A stretch of 64,000 nt of DNA from Hypomyces perniciosus. Lineage: Eukaryota; Ascomycota; Sordariomycetes; Hypocreales; Hypocreaceae. The DNA lies in the NCBI GenBank assembly GCA_008477525.1, contig SPDT01000006.1, positions 27,501-91,500 on the forward strand. The letters run 5' to 3'. Shown here one piece after another: positions 1 through 12,052 of this stretch. Position numbers and translations under genes: made by a program. The stretch's first letter is position 1, and each line of letters begins with the position of its first letter. Below the pieces are notes generated by a model. It was not told the origin of the DNA. It did no database searches and worked only from the letters and a program-made list of their open reading frames with translations.

Positions 1-420
1 CACTTCTGCTGGGCCAAGTCGGCTGCACTCTGTTAAGACTTCTTTGCCGTTTCGCCAAATGGAGAAGCCGTAGCCAACGGCTCCTGTGGCGAGGCGTGAG
101 CCGTCTGTGAATACTACTGTATCCCAGGGGGCCACTGTAGCCATCCAGTTATTGAATTCTTTAGCAGCTTTGGCCTTGCTGCCTGGGTAAGGGGTCTGAG
201 TTCTGGTCGGTCTTGGGAAAAGGGCTGGTTTTGGGCAGTTCTTAGTAAGTTGTATAGTCCGTTGCAGCCTTATTATAGATGCAGCTGCGGCTCATCTATG
301 TAAGCGCTGGCTTAGTTAGGTCCTGTATATGAGGGGATGTCTGTTATTTAGTGATAGCAGTTTAGTTGCGAATTAAAGCTTCTGGGTGTTAAGGAGTTAT
401 ATTATCAGGGGAATCCTACT
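1..420 (-). mobile_element. LINE ORF2 3' fragment (start of RNase H region)
   Basis: Read on the minus strand this matches the better preserved LINE in this window, about positions 16195-16605, almost base for base near the window edge. It covers the linker before RNase H and the RNase H start, including the strand with the first catalytic Asp (FTDGSR). The element runs off the left edge, so its 3' part is not seen. The match decays toward 420, where CpA-to-TpA changes accumulate. This is a dead fragment of the same Tad/I-like LINE family. Positions 421-547 hold AT-rich sequence with nothing recognisable. Confidence 0.85.
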
Positions 421-547
421 TTCTTTATAAAGGATTAGTGTAAAAGTTGTCTTTTATATAGGGAGGATAGCTTATATAGCTAATTTAAGGATTAGGGATA
501 TATAGCTAAAGAGATACTGCATTCTATATATATTTAGGCCTTTATAT

Positions 548-1102
548 ATATCACGGCACAAAGAACAGCGGGTCAAGGTGATATGGCCGTGAGTCGATTT
601 GGCCGATTTCCCATACAAATGAATTTTGCGGAAAATAGGAATACGGCCACGAACCCAATACTGCCACCGCACGCCTATTATTAGGTCGGAGGACTATCGT
701 AGAAGACAAAGCATTGTTCTATAATCACTTCTACAATACAGCCGCATATTACTAGATATTCTATAGCTTTTCAGCTATTAGATTAGTTACAATTCAATTG
801 TTCATTCTATTGTTTACCCAGTTAACTCTTAGTCGTTTCCTTATTGCTGCGTTGTGTGCAGCTTCCTAGAAGCTATATATAAATGAGGTCCAGTATAACC
901 TTGTTATTTTAATATAATCACTTCTATAATAGCCATATAAACACTAGATATTTTATAGCTTTTAGCTATTAGATTAGATATAATTTAATTGTTTATTCCA
1001 TTATTTACCCAGTAAACTCTTAGTTGTTTCCTTATTGCTGCGTAAGGGCAGCTTCCTAGAAGCTGCACTTAAATGAGGTTCTGTATAACCTTATTATTTT
1101 AA
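548..1102. repeat. Chimeric LTR fragments: LTR-A end joined to two partial LTR-C copies
   Basis: Positions 548-583 match the terminus of LTR-A (TATCACGGCAC followed by the AGGTCAAGGTGATAT block). The sequence switches at 583 into LTR-C, which runs to about 912 and stops two bases short of the usual CA end. A second, shorter LTR-C 3' piece follows at 913-1102. The two LTR-C pieces have the same orientation, so this is a tandem partial duplication. There are no TSDs, which fits recombination or rearrangement rather than clean insertion. Confidence 0.75.
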
Positions 1103-1740
1103 TAGCTTTGAGTATAGGTTGAAAGGCTAGGGAAAATAAGAAAGGCCCTAAAGGGTCTCCTTGCCTAACACCTTCGCTAGAAGCTATAATAGCCCCTGAA
1201 GCCGTAACTAATATAAAGGGCTTATTATAAGCCTAGGCTGCTGCTCGATAGAAGGTTGGGGCGTATTTCGATACAGCGGCAGCTATAGCTTTCCTTTTAA
1301 TAGAATTGAAGGCGTTGGCTAGGTCTAGGGAAACTATTTTAGCTATATCTTAGGGGTTACCCCTAGAAATAGCGTCTTCTAGTAGGAAGATAGCTGGTTC
1401 CACGCCTCCTAGGGTCTGTACACCTAACTGGTTAGGTAATAGCATTCCTGGCTTAAAGGAGGTTATTAGGATAGCTTTTATAGCTATTCTATAGACTATA
1501 TCCCTAATAGCTATAGGTCTGACCCCTCCGTTTAGCTTAGTAAGGGCTACTACTAGCCTAGCTGCGCATAAAAGGCCAGGCTTTAGGGCTATGCCTTGGC
1601 GTATTATATCAGCTAATAGATAGAGGAAATCTATAGTAGTAGATTCCCTGACTGCTAGGTCTAGTAGTGGCCTAGTCTAGCCGCTAAGCCCGGGAGCTTT
1701 TCCCTTGTTAATAGTTTATCGAGAGGGAAATGATACTTGA
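1103..1740 (-). pseudogene. Reverse transcriptase fragment, non-LTR type, RIP-degraded
   Basis: Minus-strand translation gives recognisable RT blocks: an LRPIAI-type finger motif, then LDLANAFNS (motif A with a catalytic Asp), then GVRQGDPLGP (motif B) near 1110-1140. The frame is interrupted by TAA/TAG codons. The sequence is cut at about 1103 by LTR-C, so motif C ([FY]xDD) is missing. The motif B wording differs from the LINE at 12271-17681, so this is a second non-LTR family. It is a non-functional relic. Confidence 0.7.
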
Positions 1741-2159
1741 TTTTTGCGGTGGCTTACGAATTTTATACCTAACTAAAAGGCGAAGTCCTTTTCGTTGGTT
1801 TCCAGAGGACCCACCAATAGGTAGTAAGCAATTACTCGAAAATCTCAAGCTTAAGGATATCTTGTAAAAGTGATGTATATATATATTTATAGATAGATGC
1901 TTATATGTATATGCAGTATATATATATCTGTATATATATATATATGCGAACTAAGTAAACGAATGAAAAGGTGCTGCTTAAATACATGAAGAGGAGCTAT
2001 AAAACAGATATGTATATATGGTTTTATAGCTCCGGGTTCTTGAGGGTTGCATTGACTTATGGATCTAGTCCTGAGATCGACAGTCCTGTAATTGATCCAA
2101 TTGGGGCAATTGTTGATTGGGTTGACATTAGGGTTATGATCCCACTCCTAACCGAGCCA
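1741..2159. other. Gene-free AT-rich stretch with TA microsatellite
   Basis: This stretch contains TATATA-rich simple sequence at about 1870-1945 and the 3' flank of the secreted protein gene. An open frame on the plus strand from 1971 overlaps that gene antisense and has no codon or family support. No other feature is visible. Confidence 0.6.
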
Positions 2160-2795
2160 TTAAGGCGAGTCGCTACACTTGCTGCCGCATCCATAGGTAA
2201 CAGACGAAGTAGGTGCCCTGTGCGTCCATTCGTTCATCCAGGCCGTATAGTCATCGCCCGTTTTCTTGCCGAACTTGTGGCATCGTCGTCGCTGGTATCC
2301 CTTCTGCACGAGATACTGCTGTTGAGCCCAGATGATATGGCATTGGCCATCATTCCAGCTGCATGTCGTAGTATCCGAGGCAGATTCGCACTTCTGCACG
2401 TTGTATCCTGCAGTAATAGCGAAGTTGAAGACCTCTGACTGAATGGTCGCGGTCACACTGATAGACCATGTCTCGCAGTTCTGGGTTCCCGTCATCTTAG
2501 CAACATTGCATAGGTTGGTGCCGGTACAGTAGACTTTGTTTGAAGCCGGATACCAATTGCCGTGCTCAATGCCCTGCGATACAACGAACCAGTCGGTCCA
2601 GCATTTATCTCCAGATGCATATCTGTGACCATCATCAGAACCAACGTAGGAACCCTCGCCATCCCTGTACCGCTTGGTAATGGTGCCATTAACCTCAGGG
2701 CTAACCTCAGCAGGGTTAACCTCAGCGGTAGGATAGGCGCTTGCAATCGATAACCAGGCCACAAAAAGGGCAGAGAGGACTTGAAGTATTGCCAT
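2160..2795 (-). CDS. Small secreted cysteine-rich protein, family not recognised
   Basis: This is a single-exon gene of 211 residues. I chose the Met at 2795 because it is followed directly by a hydrophobic signal peptide (about residues 1-20, MAILQVLSALFVAWLSIASA). The upstream in-frame Met at 2873 would bury that signal. A Lys-Arg pair (TITKR, about residue 42) looks like a Kex2 processing site. The mature part has 10 cysteines, consistent with five disulfides, many aromatic residues and an alternating polar/hydrophobic stretch (about residues 115-140). There are no stops and the GC content is balanced, although the gene sits among RIP-damaged transposons. Effector-like or antimicrobial secreted proteins look like this, but I do not recognise the family and assign no function. 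Confidence 0.75.
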   Translation of the reverse strand: MAILQVLSALFVAWLSIASAYPTAEVNPAEVSPEVNGTITKRYRDGEGSYVGSDDGHRYASGDKCWTDWFVVSQGIEHGNWYPASNKVYCTGTNLCNVAKMTGTQNCETWSISVTATIQSEVFNFAITAGYNVQKCESASDTTTCSWNDGQCHIIWAQQQYLVQKGYQRRRCHKFGKKTGDDYTAWMNEWTHRAPTSSVTYGCGSKCSDSP

Positions 2796-4520
2796 TTTGA
2801 TAAGTGGCGAAGAGATATTGCAAGTGTATTGAGTGCAGTTTAGGGCGATCTTGCTGGAGCAGGAAGAGGACAATCGCTAAAGAGAGATCCAGAAAAGGAA
2901 GGCTCCAAGTCAGTTAAGAAGAAGCTGATAATGAATTTGTAGATACCGGAATGTGATTCTTTTACTGTTCTTATAGTAGTTCTTAGGGGCGCAGTTACTT
3001 GTGAGTTAGTTATATGCAACTGACGATAGTGGATTGCATAAGATACTAAAATGACCTAAAATAATCCTTTATAAGATAACGGCATATAACAGACTAATTA
3101 GTAAGTCTAATAACACGCTAGATATAATGATAAACAATATACCCACTGCGCACGTTTTCTTTTATAAGATAGTGTAGATATGATGTGGATTGACTGATAT
3201 AGTAACCGTGTAGAAAGGCGAAGTGGATATTCATTTATATAAGCTGCAGGACTAAACAGCTGATACTAGGTAAAACTATAAATCGGAGTTAAAGGGTCCA
3301 GGATTCGGAATATGCTTTTGCAGATCACTGACTAGAAAGTGACCGTTGCCTATTTTAGTATTTTCCGAGTTAAAAAGCTAGTCAACTAACCCTGCGTTTT
3401 CCTAATTATCACTAGAACTTAATATTTAAGCGTTTTGTGTGAGGCCCTCCCTTTGCAATAAGAAATAGGAACTGATAGAAATTTACTATTAGTAGTATAT
3501 AAATAGTATAAGGAATTCGTTGCTGCTATTTTATAAAATGCCCTTAACTGCCAGGCCGTTATTAAATAGTAAGGCATTATACAGCGTTTGACTATACTAT
3601 GGTTACGCAACCTGTGCGTAACAGTCTTGATAGTTAATAGTAGTTAGAATTATTAATAATCCGATGTTAATACGAGTATTTTGCCGATTATTACAGGGAA
3701 GATGCTGACTGCAGAGAGCCGCTTAATAGACTACTCTAGATCAGGCAGCTCGCGGGGTAAAAATGCTTTTAAATTCGCTAATAAATTAGTTCTAGTCTAG
3801 CGAAATGCCCTGTTAATACTGAATAAAGAACACTAGTGTGTTTGAACTATATAGATGCTGGGATATAGGGCGACGATTATTAAATAGCGTCTATTACCTC
3901 CTCGTATAATAGTTACGTTTTTACAGTTTCAAATAATCCCTATAGCTTTATTAGCTTTATATACAACAATAAAAATATACTAGCCCTTTAGATATATAGT
4001 AATACCGGGAACATAGTAATACTAGCTTTATTAATCTTTAAGCTATATACTTATATAAAATAAATAAATAGATACAACTGGATACCTATTATCCAGATAT
4101 TAAAATATAACCTCCACAGTAAGAATATAGAGTTTTTATTAGCTATATTGATTATTACTATTACTACTAGTAGGTTGTCTCATTTAACTATAAATGTAAT
4201 ATTGCTACCTGCTTTAACGGAAAATTCTATGATTTAGTGTTGATTCCAGGGTTCTTTTGAGGGCGTGATTATCGCATAGTTTGCAGTAAAAGACTGTGCT
4301 TTGGTATAGCGGGTACCGATGCAACTAAATTGTAGCTGGCTCCAGAGTATAATATGGGGAAGCTGAGATAACACTGCAACAGAATGATATCTCGCCACTA
4401 CAATTTTCTATCCAAAAGTACCGTCCAAACCCCTGTCAGCTAAGCACGATAAGATTCAGCCACCGCCTGCTGACTTCTAATAGTAGCGCGATAAAGAAGA
4501 CCCCGCCGCGATTTATTATG
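2796..4520. other. AT-rich, RIP-like gene desert
   Basis: The first about 150 bases upstream of 2795 have ordinary composition and should hold the promoter of the secreted protein gene. Beyond 2950 the sequence is strongly AT-rich with many TpA steps and stops in all frames. I see no recognisable transposon domain. The stretch 4400-4520 is more GC-balanced but has no gene. Confidence 0.5.
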
Positions 4521-4788
4521 TGTTGGGTTGAGTAGGCCGGGGCCCCACCGCTTGCCGGCGCTAGGGAGCTCTTATCTGCTTTGTCAGCAGATACGAGCTG
4601 ACATACACATCGCGTAAGCGATGTGTCAGACTATGCAGGCGCTGTAAGCGCCTGCACACAGCTTCTTCTTTGTGTTAGCTATGTGTATATATAGCGAGGC
4701 CACTACGGCATATTCTCTTTCATAGAATCAAGCTTCGTTTCCCATCTCTCTATGCTCCACATAGCTGTGCCGCGCTCCGCCACATTAT
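4521..4788 (+). repeat. Partial LTR-E with three strong hairpins
   Basis: The sequence begins TGTTGGGTT and matches the reverse strand of 21985-22256 over about 265 bp. It then diverges at about 4788, so the 3' end is missing. It has three short inverted repeats: 4573-4593 (8-bp arms TATCTGCT), 4605-4626 (9-bp arms ACACATCGC, loop GTAA) and 4634-4656 (10-bp arms TGCAGGCGCT, loop GTA). A TATA-like TATATATAG follows at about 4690. The TG start and second copy support an LTR. Confidence 0.65.
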
Positions 4789-5840
4789 GCTTATGATAAA
4801 TATACGAGTACTTTGCAGTCCCGGTTTTTCGTACTAATACGAAGTACGACGTGGTTGGCTCGGCAAATGCTGTTATCCCCACAGCCGATCAGCTAAAGGT
4901 ATCCTCGACACAGCCGCCAGCAGCCACAGCTATTAAGTAAGCTAAAAAGAGATCTGTTAGGTAATAAATCTACGAGTCAGTTTCTGTTATATATATAATG
5001 TATTTTCTATGTATCTAGGCATTCGATCATTTCCTAGTCATCTACTCTATATATACCCCTTTACTATTTAGCTTATGTCTAAAAAAGCATTTGAGATTCA
5101 AGCTGCATTAGCAGGGACTATGCATTAACTAAGGATATTATTCTATAATAAAGGACTAACAGAGGACAAGCCATATATGCATAAGATACAACAAAAATCT
5201 ACTAAGGGCTGCTGTTTGCTTTCTGTATAAGAAGCGTTGATAACTAGGGCAAAAAATAAAATAAGAAATTCAGGCTAAAATATTTCCGGTTTAAGAGTGT
5301 AGAGATACAGATATCGACTAGGGCACCCCTTATTATACATGTGCTGACCCCGAACATCAAATCTGGTCAAAGTCCATTATATCTCTGATAAAGCGTTTCG
5401 AAGGGACTATTAGTGTATATTTATGGGGCTATCATTCGCCCAAGGGTTATTGCCTCTCAAGACATTAATTTATAAATTGCGATCAGATTATATAGCCATT
5501 TAAGAGAATAAACAGGGAGTACTCTATACAATATACTCTATTAATATAAATAAATTCCATGGATAAGGCTCTGATCCCTAACGCCTGAATTATTTTCAGG
5601 CAGACTGAAAAAGGTATATCTGCTCCTAGAACTAGCGGGTACAATTACTATATACTATCTCTACTTGAAAGCCACTTAAACAGCCTACCTACAACAAATA
5701 CCTACTTGTAGGTATTTAGTATTCTAAAAAACACTGCTATCTTTTAGTATTAAAATAGCAAGTTAAGAGCTTACAGAAATATTAAGTAATATTACTTTAT
5801 AATAAAGAAATATCAATAGCTATATTAATCTAAATATTTA
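4789..5840. other. Degraded AT-rich sequence, no gene
   Basis: Positions 4789-4960 are GC-balanced and include a small inverted repeat around TCGTA..TACGA near 4829. After 4960 the sequence is TA-rich, with no open frame of note and no domain that I can identify. It may be the interior of the element that owned LTR-E, but nothing proves this. Confidence 0.4.
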
Positions 5841-6419
5841 TGTTAAAATAACGAGGTTATACTGAACCTCATTTATGTGTAGCTTCTAGGAAGCTGCACA
5901 CAACGCAGCAATGAGGGAACGACTGAGAGTCTAGTTGGGTTAACAATGGATGAACAATTGAATTGTAACTGAACTAATGGCTAGAAAGCTATAGAATATC
6001 TAGTGTATGTGCGACTGTTGTAGAAGTGATTGTAGAACAATGCTTTGTCTTCTACAATAGTCCTCCGACTAGATAATAGGAATGCGGCGGCAGAATTGGG
6101 TTCATGGCCCTATTCCTATTTTCCGCAAAATTCATTTGTATAGGAAATCGTCCAAATCGACTCACGGCCATACAAATAGGAAACCATTTTAGTCAGATTT
6201 TTCACAATAGCCATTGTGGCCATTGTATTGAGTCTAGGGTAGGCGGGGTAGCTGGTCCTAGCTCAATTGTTATCGTTGAAGATAACAGAAATTTCCTGAC
6301 TTACACCGAAGTTCCTCCGGAACTCGGTCCTAGCGTCGGGCCTAATTCCGGGTCAAGCCAGAATAGGAAGGTTACCCAAATACACTGAAATCTTTACTTT
6401 TTAGCCCTCCTTTTTAACA
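5841..6419 (-). repeat. Solo LTR-C, inverted relative to 6786-7365
   Basis: This copy has TG..CA ends with an 8-bp terminal inverted repeat (TGTTAAAA/TTTTAACA). It is a near-identical reverse complement of 6786-7365. The flanking bases (ATTTA, TTTTT) do not form a clear TSD. It carries no internal coding region. The 94-codon frame inside it is shared by other copies and is probably not a gene. It is little mutated compared with the surrounding AT-rich sequence. Confidence 0.85.
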
Positions 6420-6785
6420 TTTTTAAAGGACTATAAAGCTTTATAGAAGCCAAGAACTAATAACCTTTAAAAGCCTGCGCTAAAACCTAGATAAAAAGTT
6501 AATATAGTTTCGAAAACTACTAATTATGTATTATTTAACTAGACTTGTTAAACCAAACTGTAAAAGTAAAGGCGCCTTCGCTAAAAGCAAGGCATATTTT
6601 ACAACTTATAGGCTTATTTCAACAAGACTATATACTATAATAATAGCTGCTTTATTTATAAATCCAGTAAAGATAAAAGCAGATAGTACTTAAAATAACC
6701 TAAAAAGATATTTATAATAAACTGAAGGGAATACTAGTTAAGACTTAAATCCTTAACTCTTAAAGGTATTCTTAAGAAAATAAAG
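6420..6785. other. AT-rich spacer between two inverted LTR-C copies
   Basis: These 366 bases of AT-rich sequence separate the inverted LTR-C pair and would form the loop of a long hairpin transcript. I see no coding or RNA feature. Confidence 0.5.
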
Positions 6786-7365
6786 TGTTAAAAAGGAGGG
6801 CTAAAAAGTAAAGATTTCAGTGTATTTGGGTAACCTTCCTATTCTGGCTTGACCCGGAATTAGGCCCGACGCTAGGACCGAGTTCCGGAGGAACTTCGGT
6901 GTAAGTCAGGAAATTTCTGTTATCTTCAACGATAACAATTGAGCTAGGACCAGCTACCCCGCCTACCCTAGACTCAATACAATGGCCACAATGGCTATTG
7001 TGAAAAATCTGACTAAAATGGTTTCCTGTTTGTATGGCCGTGAGTCGATTTGGACGATTTCCCATATAAATGAATTTTGCGGAAAATAGGAATGGGGCCA
7101 TGAACCCAATTCTGCCGCCGCATTCCTATTATCTAGTCGGAGGACTATTGTAGAAGACAAAGCTATTGTTCATACAATCACTTCTACACCAGCCGCACAT
7201 CACTAGATATTCTATAGCTTTCTAGCTATTAGTTCAGTTACAATTCAATTGTTCATCCATTGTTAACCCAACTAGACTCTCAGTCGTTTCCTCATTGCTG
7301 CGTTGTATGCAGCTTCCTAGAAGCCATACATAAATGAGGTTCAGTATAACCTCGTTATTTTAACA
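6786..7365 (+). repeat. Solo LTR-C with perfect 5-bp TSD (TAAAG)
   Basis: The element runs from TGTTAAAAAGG to TTATTTTAACA and is flanked on both sides by TAAAG (6781-6785 and 7366-7370). A 5-bp duplication with TG..CA ends is the signature of LTR-retrotransposon integration. The lack of any internal sequence shows that the element was lost by LTR-LTR recombination. I use this orientation as plus for the family; the true transcription direction is not known. Confidence 0.9.
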
Positions 7366-7370
7366 TAAAG

Positions 7371-10085
7371 CAAACAGGTATTTACTATACTTAAACAGTT
7401 TAACAGAATAAAGCCTAGACTTTAGCTATATAAAGTTAAATAAGGATAATAGTATCCTAGACAGATAAATAGTTACTATAATTAACTACTAACATTTTAA
7501 CTAAATTACTGCAGGCAATAAAAGATAAACTAGCAGCAGCAACTTTAATAATAAAGATAAAACTAACCCTTTATAATACAGACTATTATTATATAATACT
7601 ACACTTTCAAAACTAGAAAATATACTACTAATAAACAGTAACCTTAAAGGTAAGCTAAATAAATATTACCTAAACCTAATTAAAAGAGTTACTATAGGTA
7701 TATAATAAAATAGGTTAAACCTATACCTATATAAACAGCTCTATATACAAAGCAGAGCCAATAATGAGATAGCCGTTAAAGCTATCCCAGCTACTTTAGC
7801 TATATAAGCAAAACCTATATATTTCTATATATAAAGAGACTATGCCGCAAATAACCCCACTTATAAAAAGCATTATACTATATTTTAGGTCACTTATACT
7901 ATATATAAGTATATAGTATATTTTCGAGAGAAAGTAAAATACAATATATTTCAAATCAGAATTCTGTTTTACCTTATAAAATAAATGTAGGATTATAATA
8001 TTTTTAAAGAATAGATTGTAACTATAAGGTATTAAGATCTTAAGATTATTGTTATTAAATTAAATACTGAAACCCTAAAAAAATTTTATCGACTATAGAA
8101 AATTAAAGACTATGAATTTAAAGGATACTATATCTACTATTAAAAGAAATTAATAAAGTAGCACTTCCGCTATAATAAAAGTGTTACGGCACCGACCGTG
8201 ACGCGATGTTGACGCCCTGTCACGTGAGCTCCGGTCACGTGACCAGGCCCCAACGCGTTCCTAGCTATAGCTTTCCGTAAAGCCTCAGGGCTTTCTCGCT
8301 CTCCACGGCACAACAACGATATTTGCCCTGACCTGCCTTTCCGTGCCGTAATAAAAAGGTTTAAATATAATCGACAATACTACTTAGAATACAATAGCTT
8401 AAAGTATATTATATATAAGCGAAATAAATTATAAGAGTCGCACTTATAATAAGCTAACAATACCTTATACTTATCGCTGGATTATATATACTGCTAGAAG
8501 GATAAATGTATTACCTACCTATAGGAACATTTTTAAAAATAGCGAATATAGAAATATATAAGGTATAAACCCGCCTTAAAGGATAGAGAGATTAACCAGA
8601 TTATAAAGGAACTGCATTAAAACTAGTTTAACTTTATTACCTATAAAAGAACTATTTATAATAGAAGAAGGTGGCATTTACTTTAAGGAACCCTAATTAA
8701 TTGCAAAATCTGCATAAAAGGGGAAGAATTAGGAAATAACCGATATTACCTATAAAAGGCTATAAAGTAATAATCGATGAATTATATCTCTTAAAATATT
8801 AAATGATAACGGTAACAATAAGGATTTACTATATCTCGAGTTAAAGATAATAGTTAAGGGATATTAGCTATATATATTAATAGATAGCGGAATGATAGGC
8901 AATTTTATTGCACCTATAACTGTAAATCGCCTATAGTTACTTTAAAAAGAGAAAACTAAACTATATTAATTTTGTTGGGCAGAAGGAAGAGCTTTTATAT
9001 ATAACGATAGATAGGTTAAGCGAAAGACTGATTATTTTAAACTTAAGATTGCTGAATGTAAGGGAGTAGTTCTTTATAATATAGTGAATATTGATAAGTA
9101 TAATATTATTTTTAGTTATTTTTAGTTAAAATGCAATAACTTTAATATTAACTGGGAGAAAGGCTAGCTTTATTAGCGCGATAGCGAAGTTTCCTTAGCG
9201 ATTAGAACTATCAGAAAGTCTTAGCTGCAGGGCGGAAATCCTATATAAAGCCCTTAGGTATACCGAAAAAAGGAACTAAGAAGGTTACCTTTAATTTGAT
9301 TACAGAAACAATCTACCTAAAAATAAAACTCAAGTAGAGTAAAGGAAAGGATAGATAAGTCTAAAGAATAATTGCCTTTTTACAGAAAGCATTTAATAAT
9401 ATTAATGAAATGCTTGAAATAAAAGGCCCCGAAGCAGTATTATTGGCAGAATAACTGCAAAATATCCTTAAAGAATACCGGAAATATAATAAGCTATTTA
9501 AAGAGACACTTAATACCAAGCTACCGGAATATAGCTAGTAGGACTATATAATTAAGCTTAAAGATAATGCAAGTACCACTTTTCACAAGATTTATAATCT
9601 AAACAAAAAGGAGCTTAAGGCCTTACGCGATTATTTAGACGATATACTAGCTAAAGGGTATATCCAACCTTCTTCATTAAAAGCCGGCTATCCTGTTATA
9701 TTTATACCAAAAAAGGGAGGCAAACTACAGTTAGTCGTGGACTACCGATAGCTTAACGAAGTTACTGTTAAGGACAGAACCCTACTACTGTTAATTATAG
9801 AGTTGCGGGATAGACTATATAGGAAAAGGTAGTTTACAGCACTAGACCTTAAGGGCGCTTATAACCTTATCCAAATCAAGGAGGGATATAAATAAATAAT
9901 TGCGTTTCAAACTAAGTACAGCTTATTTAAATACCTAATTATACCTTTCAGCCTTACTAATACCCCTACAACATTCCAAAAAATAATTAATAATATATTA
10001 AAAAAGTACCTTAATATCTTTATTTGTTTATTTGTTTATTTTATTATTTGCGTCCACTAAATAAGCTAGTTATATACATCTATAT
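7371..10085 (+). pseudogene. RIP-degraded Ty3/gypsy gag-pol remnant
   Basis: The plus-strand translation shows a retropepsin-like site (LIDSG.. about 8878-8895) and a clear Ty3/gypsy reverse transcriptase from about 9480 to 10060. RT blocks include LRDYLDDILAKGYIQPS, GYPVIFIPKKGGKLQLVVDY, VKDRTLL and FTALDLKGAYNLIQI (motif A), followed by an IPFSLTNTPTTFQ block. Many frames are broken by TAA/TAG. The motif C region (about 10030-10060) is degraded, and the sequence stops where a LINE begins on the other strand. A solo LTR-B sits in the gag part. 7371-8180 is AT-rich gag-side sequence without a recognisable motif. This element is dead. Confidence 0.8.
8182..8353 (+). repeat. Solo LTR-B with TSD AAAAG, nested in gypsy remnant
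   Basis: This 172-bp GC-rich unit runs from TGTTACGGCAC to GTGCCGTAATA, so it has 11-bp inverted ends with a TG..TA outline. It is flanked by AAAAG at 8177-8181 and 8354-8358. Related copies lie at 40382-40553 and 41254-41422. The 5-bp TSD points to retroviral-type integrase rather than to a cut-and-paste MITE. The unit contains two CACGTGA palindromes. It is much less mutated than its host element, so it arrived later or is too short for RIP. Confidence 0.8.
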
Positions 10086-12052
10086 CTAGGCATAAGATAT
10101 TAGGAGCTAGTAGTTTAGGGCCACTATTCACTAAATTTCAATTTATAAAGGAAAAAGGGTTAATTATAAAGTATTAATTTAATTTAGTTAAAGGGGGACT
10201 ATATAGCTTTATTTCCTCCACCTGTTTCTAGAAATCCTTGCTTCCTGAGGGTCCAAGTAAGTGCAATAAAGGGGTCTCCCCTAATAAGATATCTAGCAGG
10301 AAAAGTCTAACTATCCTATACCCCGCGAAATAACCTTATTCTTTTAGTTTACTATACCTGCAGACAGGTCTCGCGTTATATCCGAAGCGCTTATAGTATT
10401 CTTGGAAATCGCTATATCTAGACCTCTCTGTCAGCAATCTGTATAGGATAAGGCGCAGGAGTTTTAGTTCTAGGGGGGACTTTAAGGCCTTAAGTCCCTA
10501 TTATTTATAGCAGTTTAAAGCTTTATTAAACTAGTCTTATTCCTATACTTCAGCAACCTTTTCCTTAACCTATCTTTTAATATATATAATCGTCGCCCAA
10601 TTCTGCAGGACAGCAGGGAGGGCAGCGCTTTATTTAGCAAGCCAATTAGCCTATGTATTGCCAATAATATCCTTTTATCCTAATACCTATAAAATATAGG
10701 TTATATAAGGGAGGATACTTTATGCCAGTTTCTGGAAGTATATATATACTCTTTATATAAAAGGGGGGGGGTTTTACTAAACAGCCTATTAACCACTACC
10801 GAGTTATTAAAGAAAAAGAGGGCTTTTTAAATTAAGTGATCCTCTTCTATATATTTTATTACTAGCTCTATAGCTTTTAAGGCAGCTTATACCTCAGTAT
10901 TATATACTTCAGCATTACTTAAATAGCCAAAGTTTATAATTACTTTTGCCTTATAGTATATAACTGCGCCTTAGCCTAAATTTCCCTTAATCTAGAATCT
11001 ATTAAAGTATACTATAATTATAAAAGGAGGGAAAGACCCTAATATCTCTAGGTATCTTTTTACTGCTGCTATTTTACCTTTACCCTTTAAATCCAGGCCA
11101 GGGATTATATAAAGGGACTTCTTAGTAAAAAGTATAGGTTTAACGGTCCTGCCGATAAAGGCTGCGGTGCATTAAAGTCTAGTTTATGGCATTTAAAGGG
11201 GGAGTTTTTTATTAATGCATTAGCTAACCAGGTAATCTTAATCTAGCCCCGTAAACCTCGCCGCGCATTTAAGCTAGGCTTAGGCTAAGGTAATATTAGC
11301 TAACGGAATTCCGGATTCCCTATATAGGATAGGTATATATATAGTTTTCCAAGCCAGGAAAACTGCCCTAGCCGCAGTTTTAAAGGCCTTATCTATTTTA
11401 TCTATTAATCCAGAAACCCTTATATTTACTTATTTAATTGGGTTATTCTGCGACTAGCGTTTATACCCCAGCCACTATACCTCTACTCTATATAAGGCAA
11501 TAGCCAGGATATAGGCTTTTACTGCTTATAACACTACTTTAAGAGGTAACCCTTTCTATATCTTATTAAGCAACCTAAAAAAGTTAGCGGTTTTATACGC
11601 CTTACCAGTAAAGGTCTCTATATATTTCTTAAAGGAGAGCCTAGAATCGAGGTAAACTCTCAACTACCTAATATTTTCGCTAAGGTTAATTAATTTGCCT
11701 TCTATTATAACTCCTTCCTTATAGGCTCATCCCTTTATATAGTAAAAGTATACTAGTTTAGCTTTATTATAGTTAACGGAGATTATATTCTCTGCTCTTT
11801 ATTCTAGTATCTCGTTAAGCGCCTATTATATAAATATAGTTATTTCCTTAATAGTCTTGCCTATAGTAAAAATAGCAATATCGTCTATATATCTAAAGCA
11901 CAAGTATTAATCTCTAAGCCGGAAAATTAAGCTAAAGCATAGTATTAATATAATAAAGGAGATAAGGGAGCTTTAAAGGCCCCGCACTTAAGCGCAAGTC
12001 CCAGCAAGGTAGTCCCATCTCCTTTACAGATAAAGGCAGTCCTATTACTTAT
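10086..12052 (-). pseudogene. RIP-degraded LINE ORF2 (RT and RNase H)
   Basis: The minus-strand translation gives an RT segment at about 11000-11990 with a YIDDIAIF motif C, an LRVYLDSRLSFK block and an AYKTANFF thumb-like block. It is followed toward lower coordinates (about 10230-10990) by an RNase H-like part with a GHKDIIGNTQAN-type His motif and a C-terminal LTERSRYSDFQEYYKRFGY block like that of the intact LINE. Stops are frequent, almost all TAA/TAG. This is the only LINE copy in the window that retains RT motif C. The 5' part (ORF1, endonuclease) is absent, as expected of 5'-truncated LINE insertions, or was lost at the LTR-C at 12053. Confidence 0.75.

Noticed and set aside
1971..2438. 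A 155-codon plus-strand frame overlapping the secreted protein gene
   Set aside because: The opposite strand has a signal peptide, a processing site and a cysteine pattern; this one has nothing.
4573..4656. Regularly spaced hairpins as a CRISPR-like array
   Set aside because: Stem sequences differ from each other and the host is eukaryotic; they belong to a repeated LTR.
6104..6388. A 94-codon frame conserved in several LTR-C copies (also 6817-7101 and inside 36426-37003)
   Set aside because: It lies wholly in the LTR, has no domain, and its conservation follows from the general high identity of young LTR copies.
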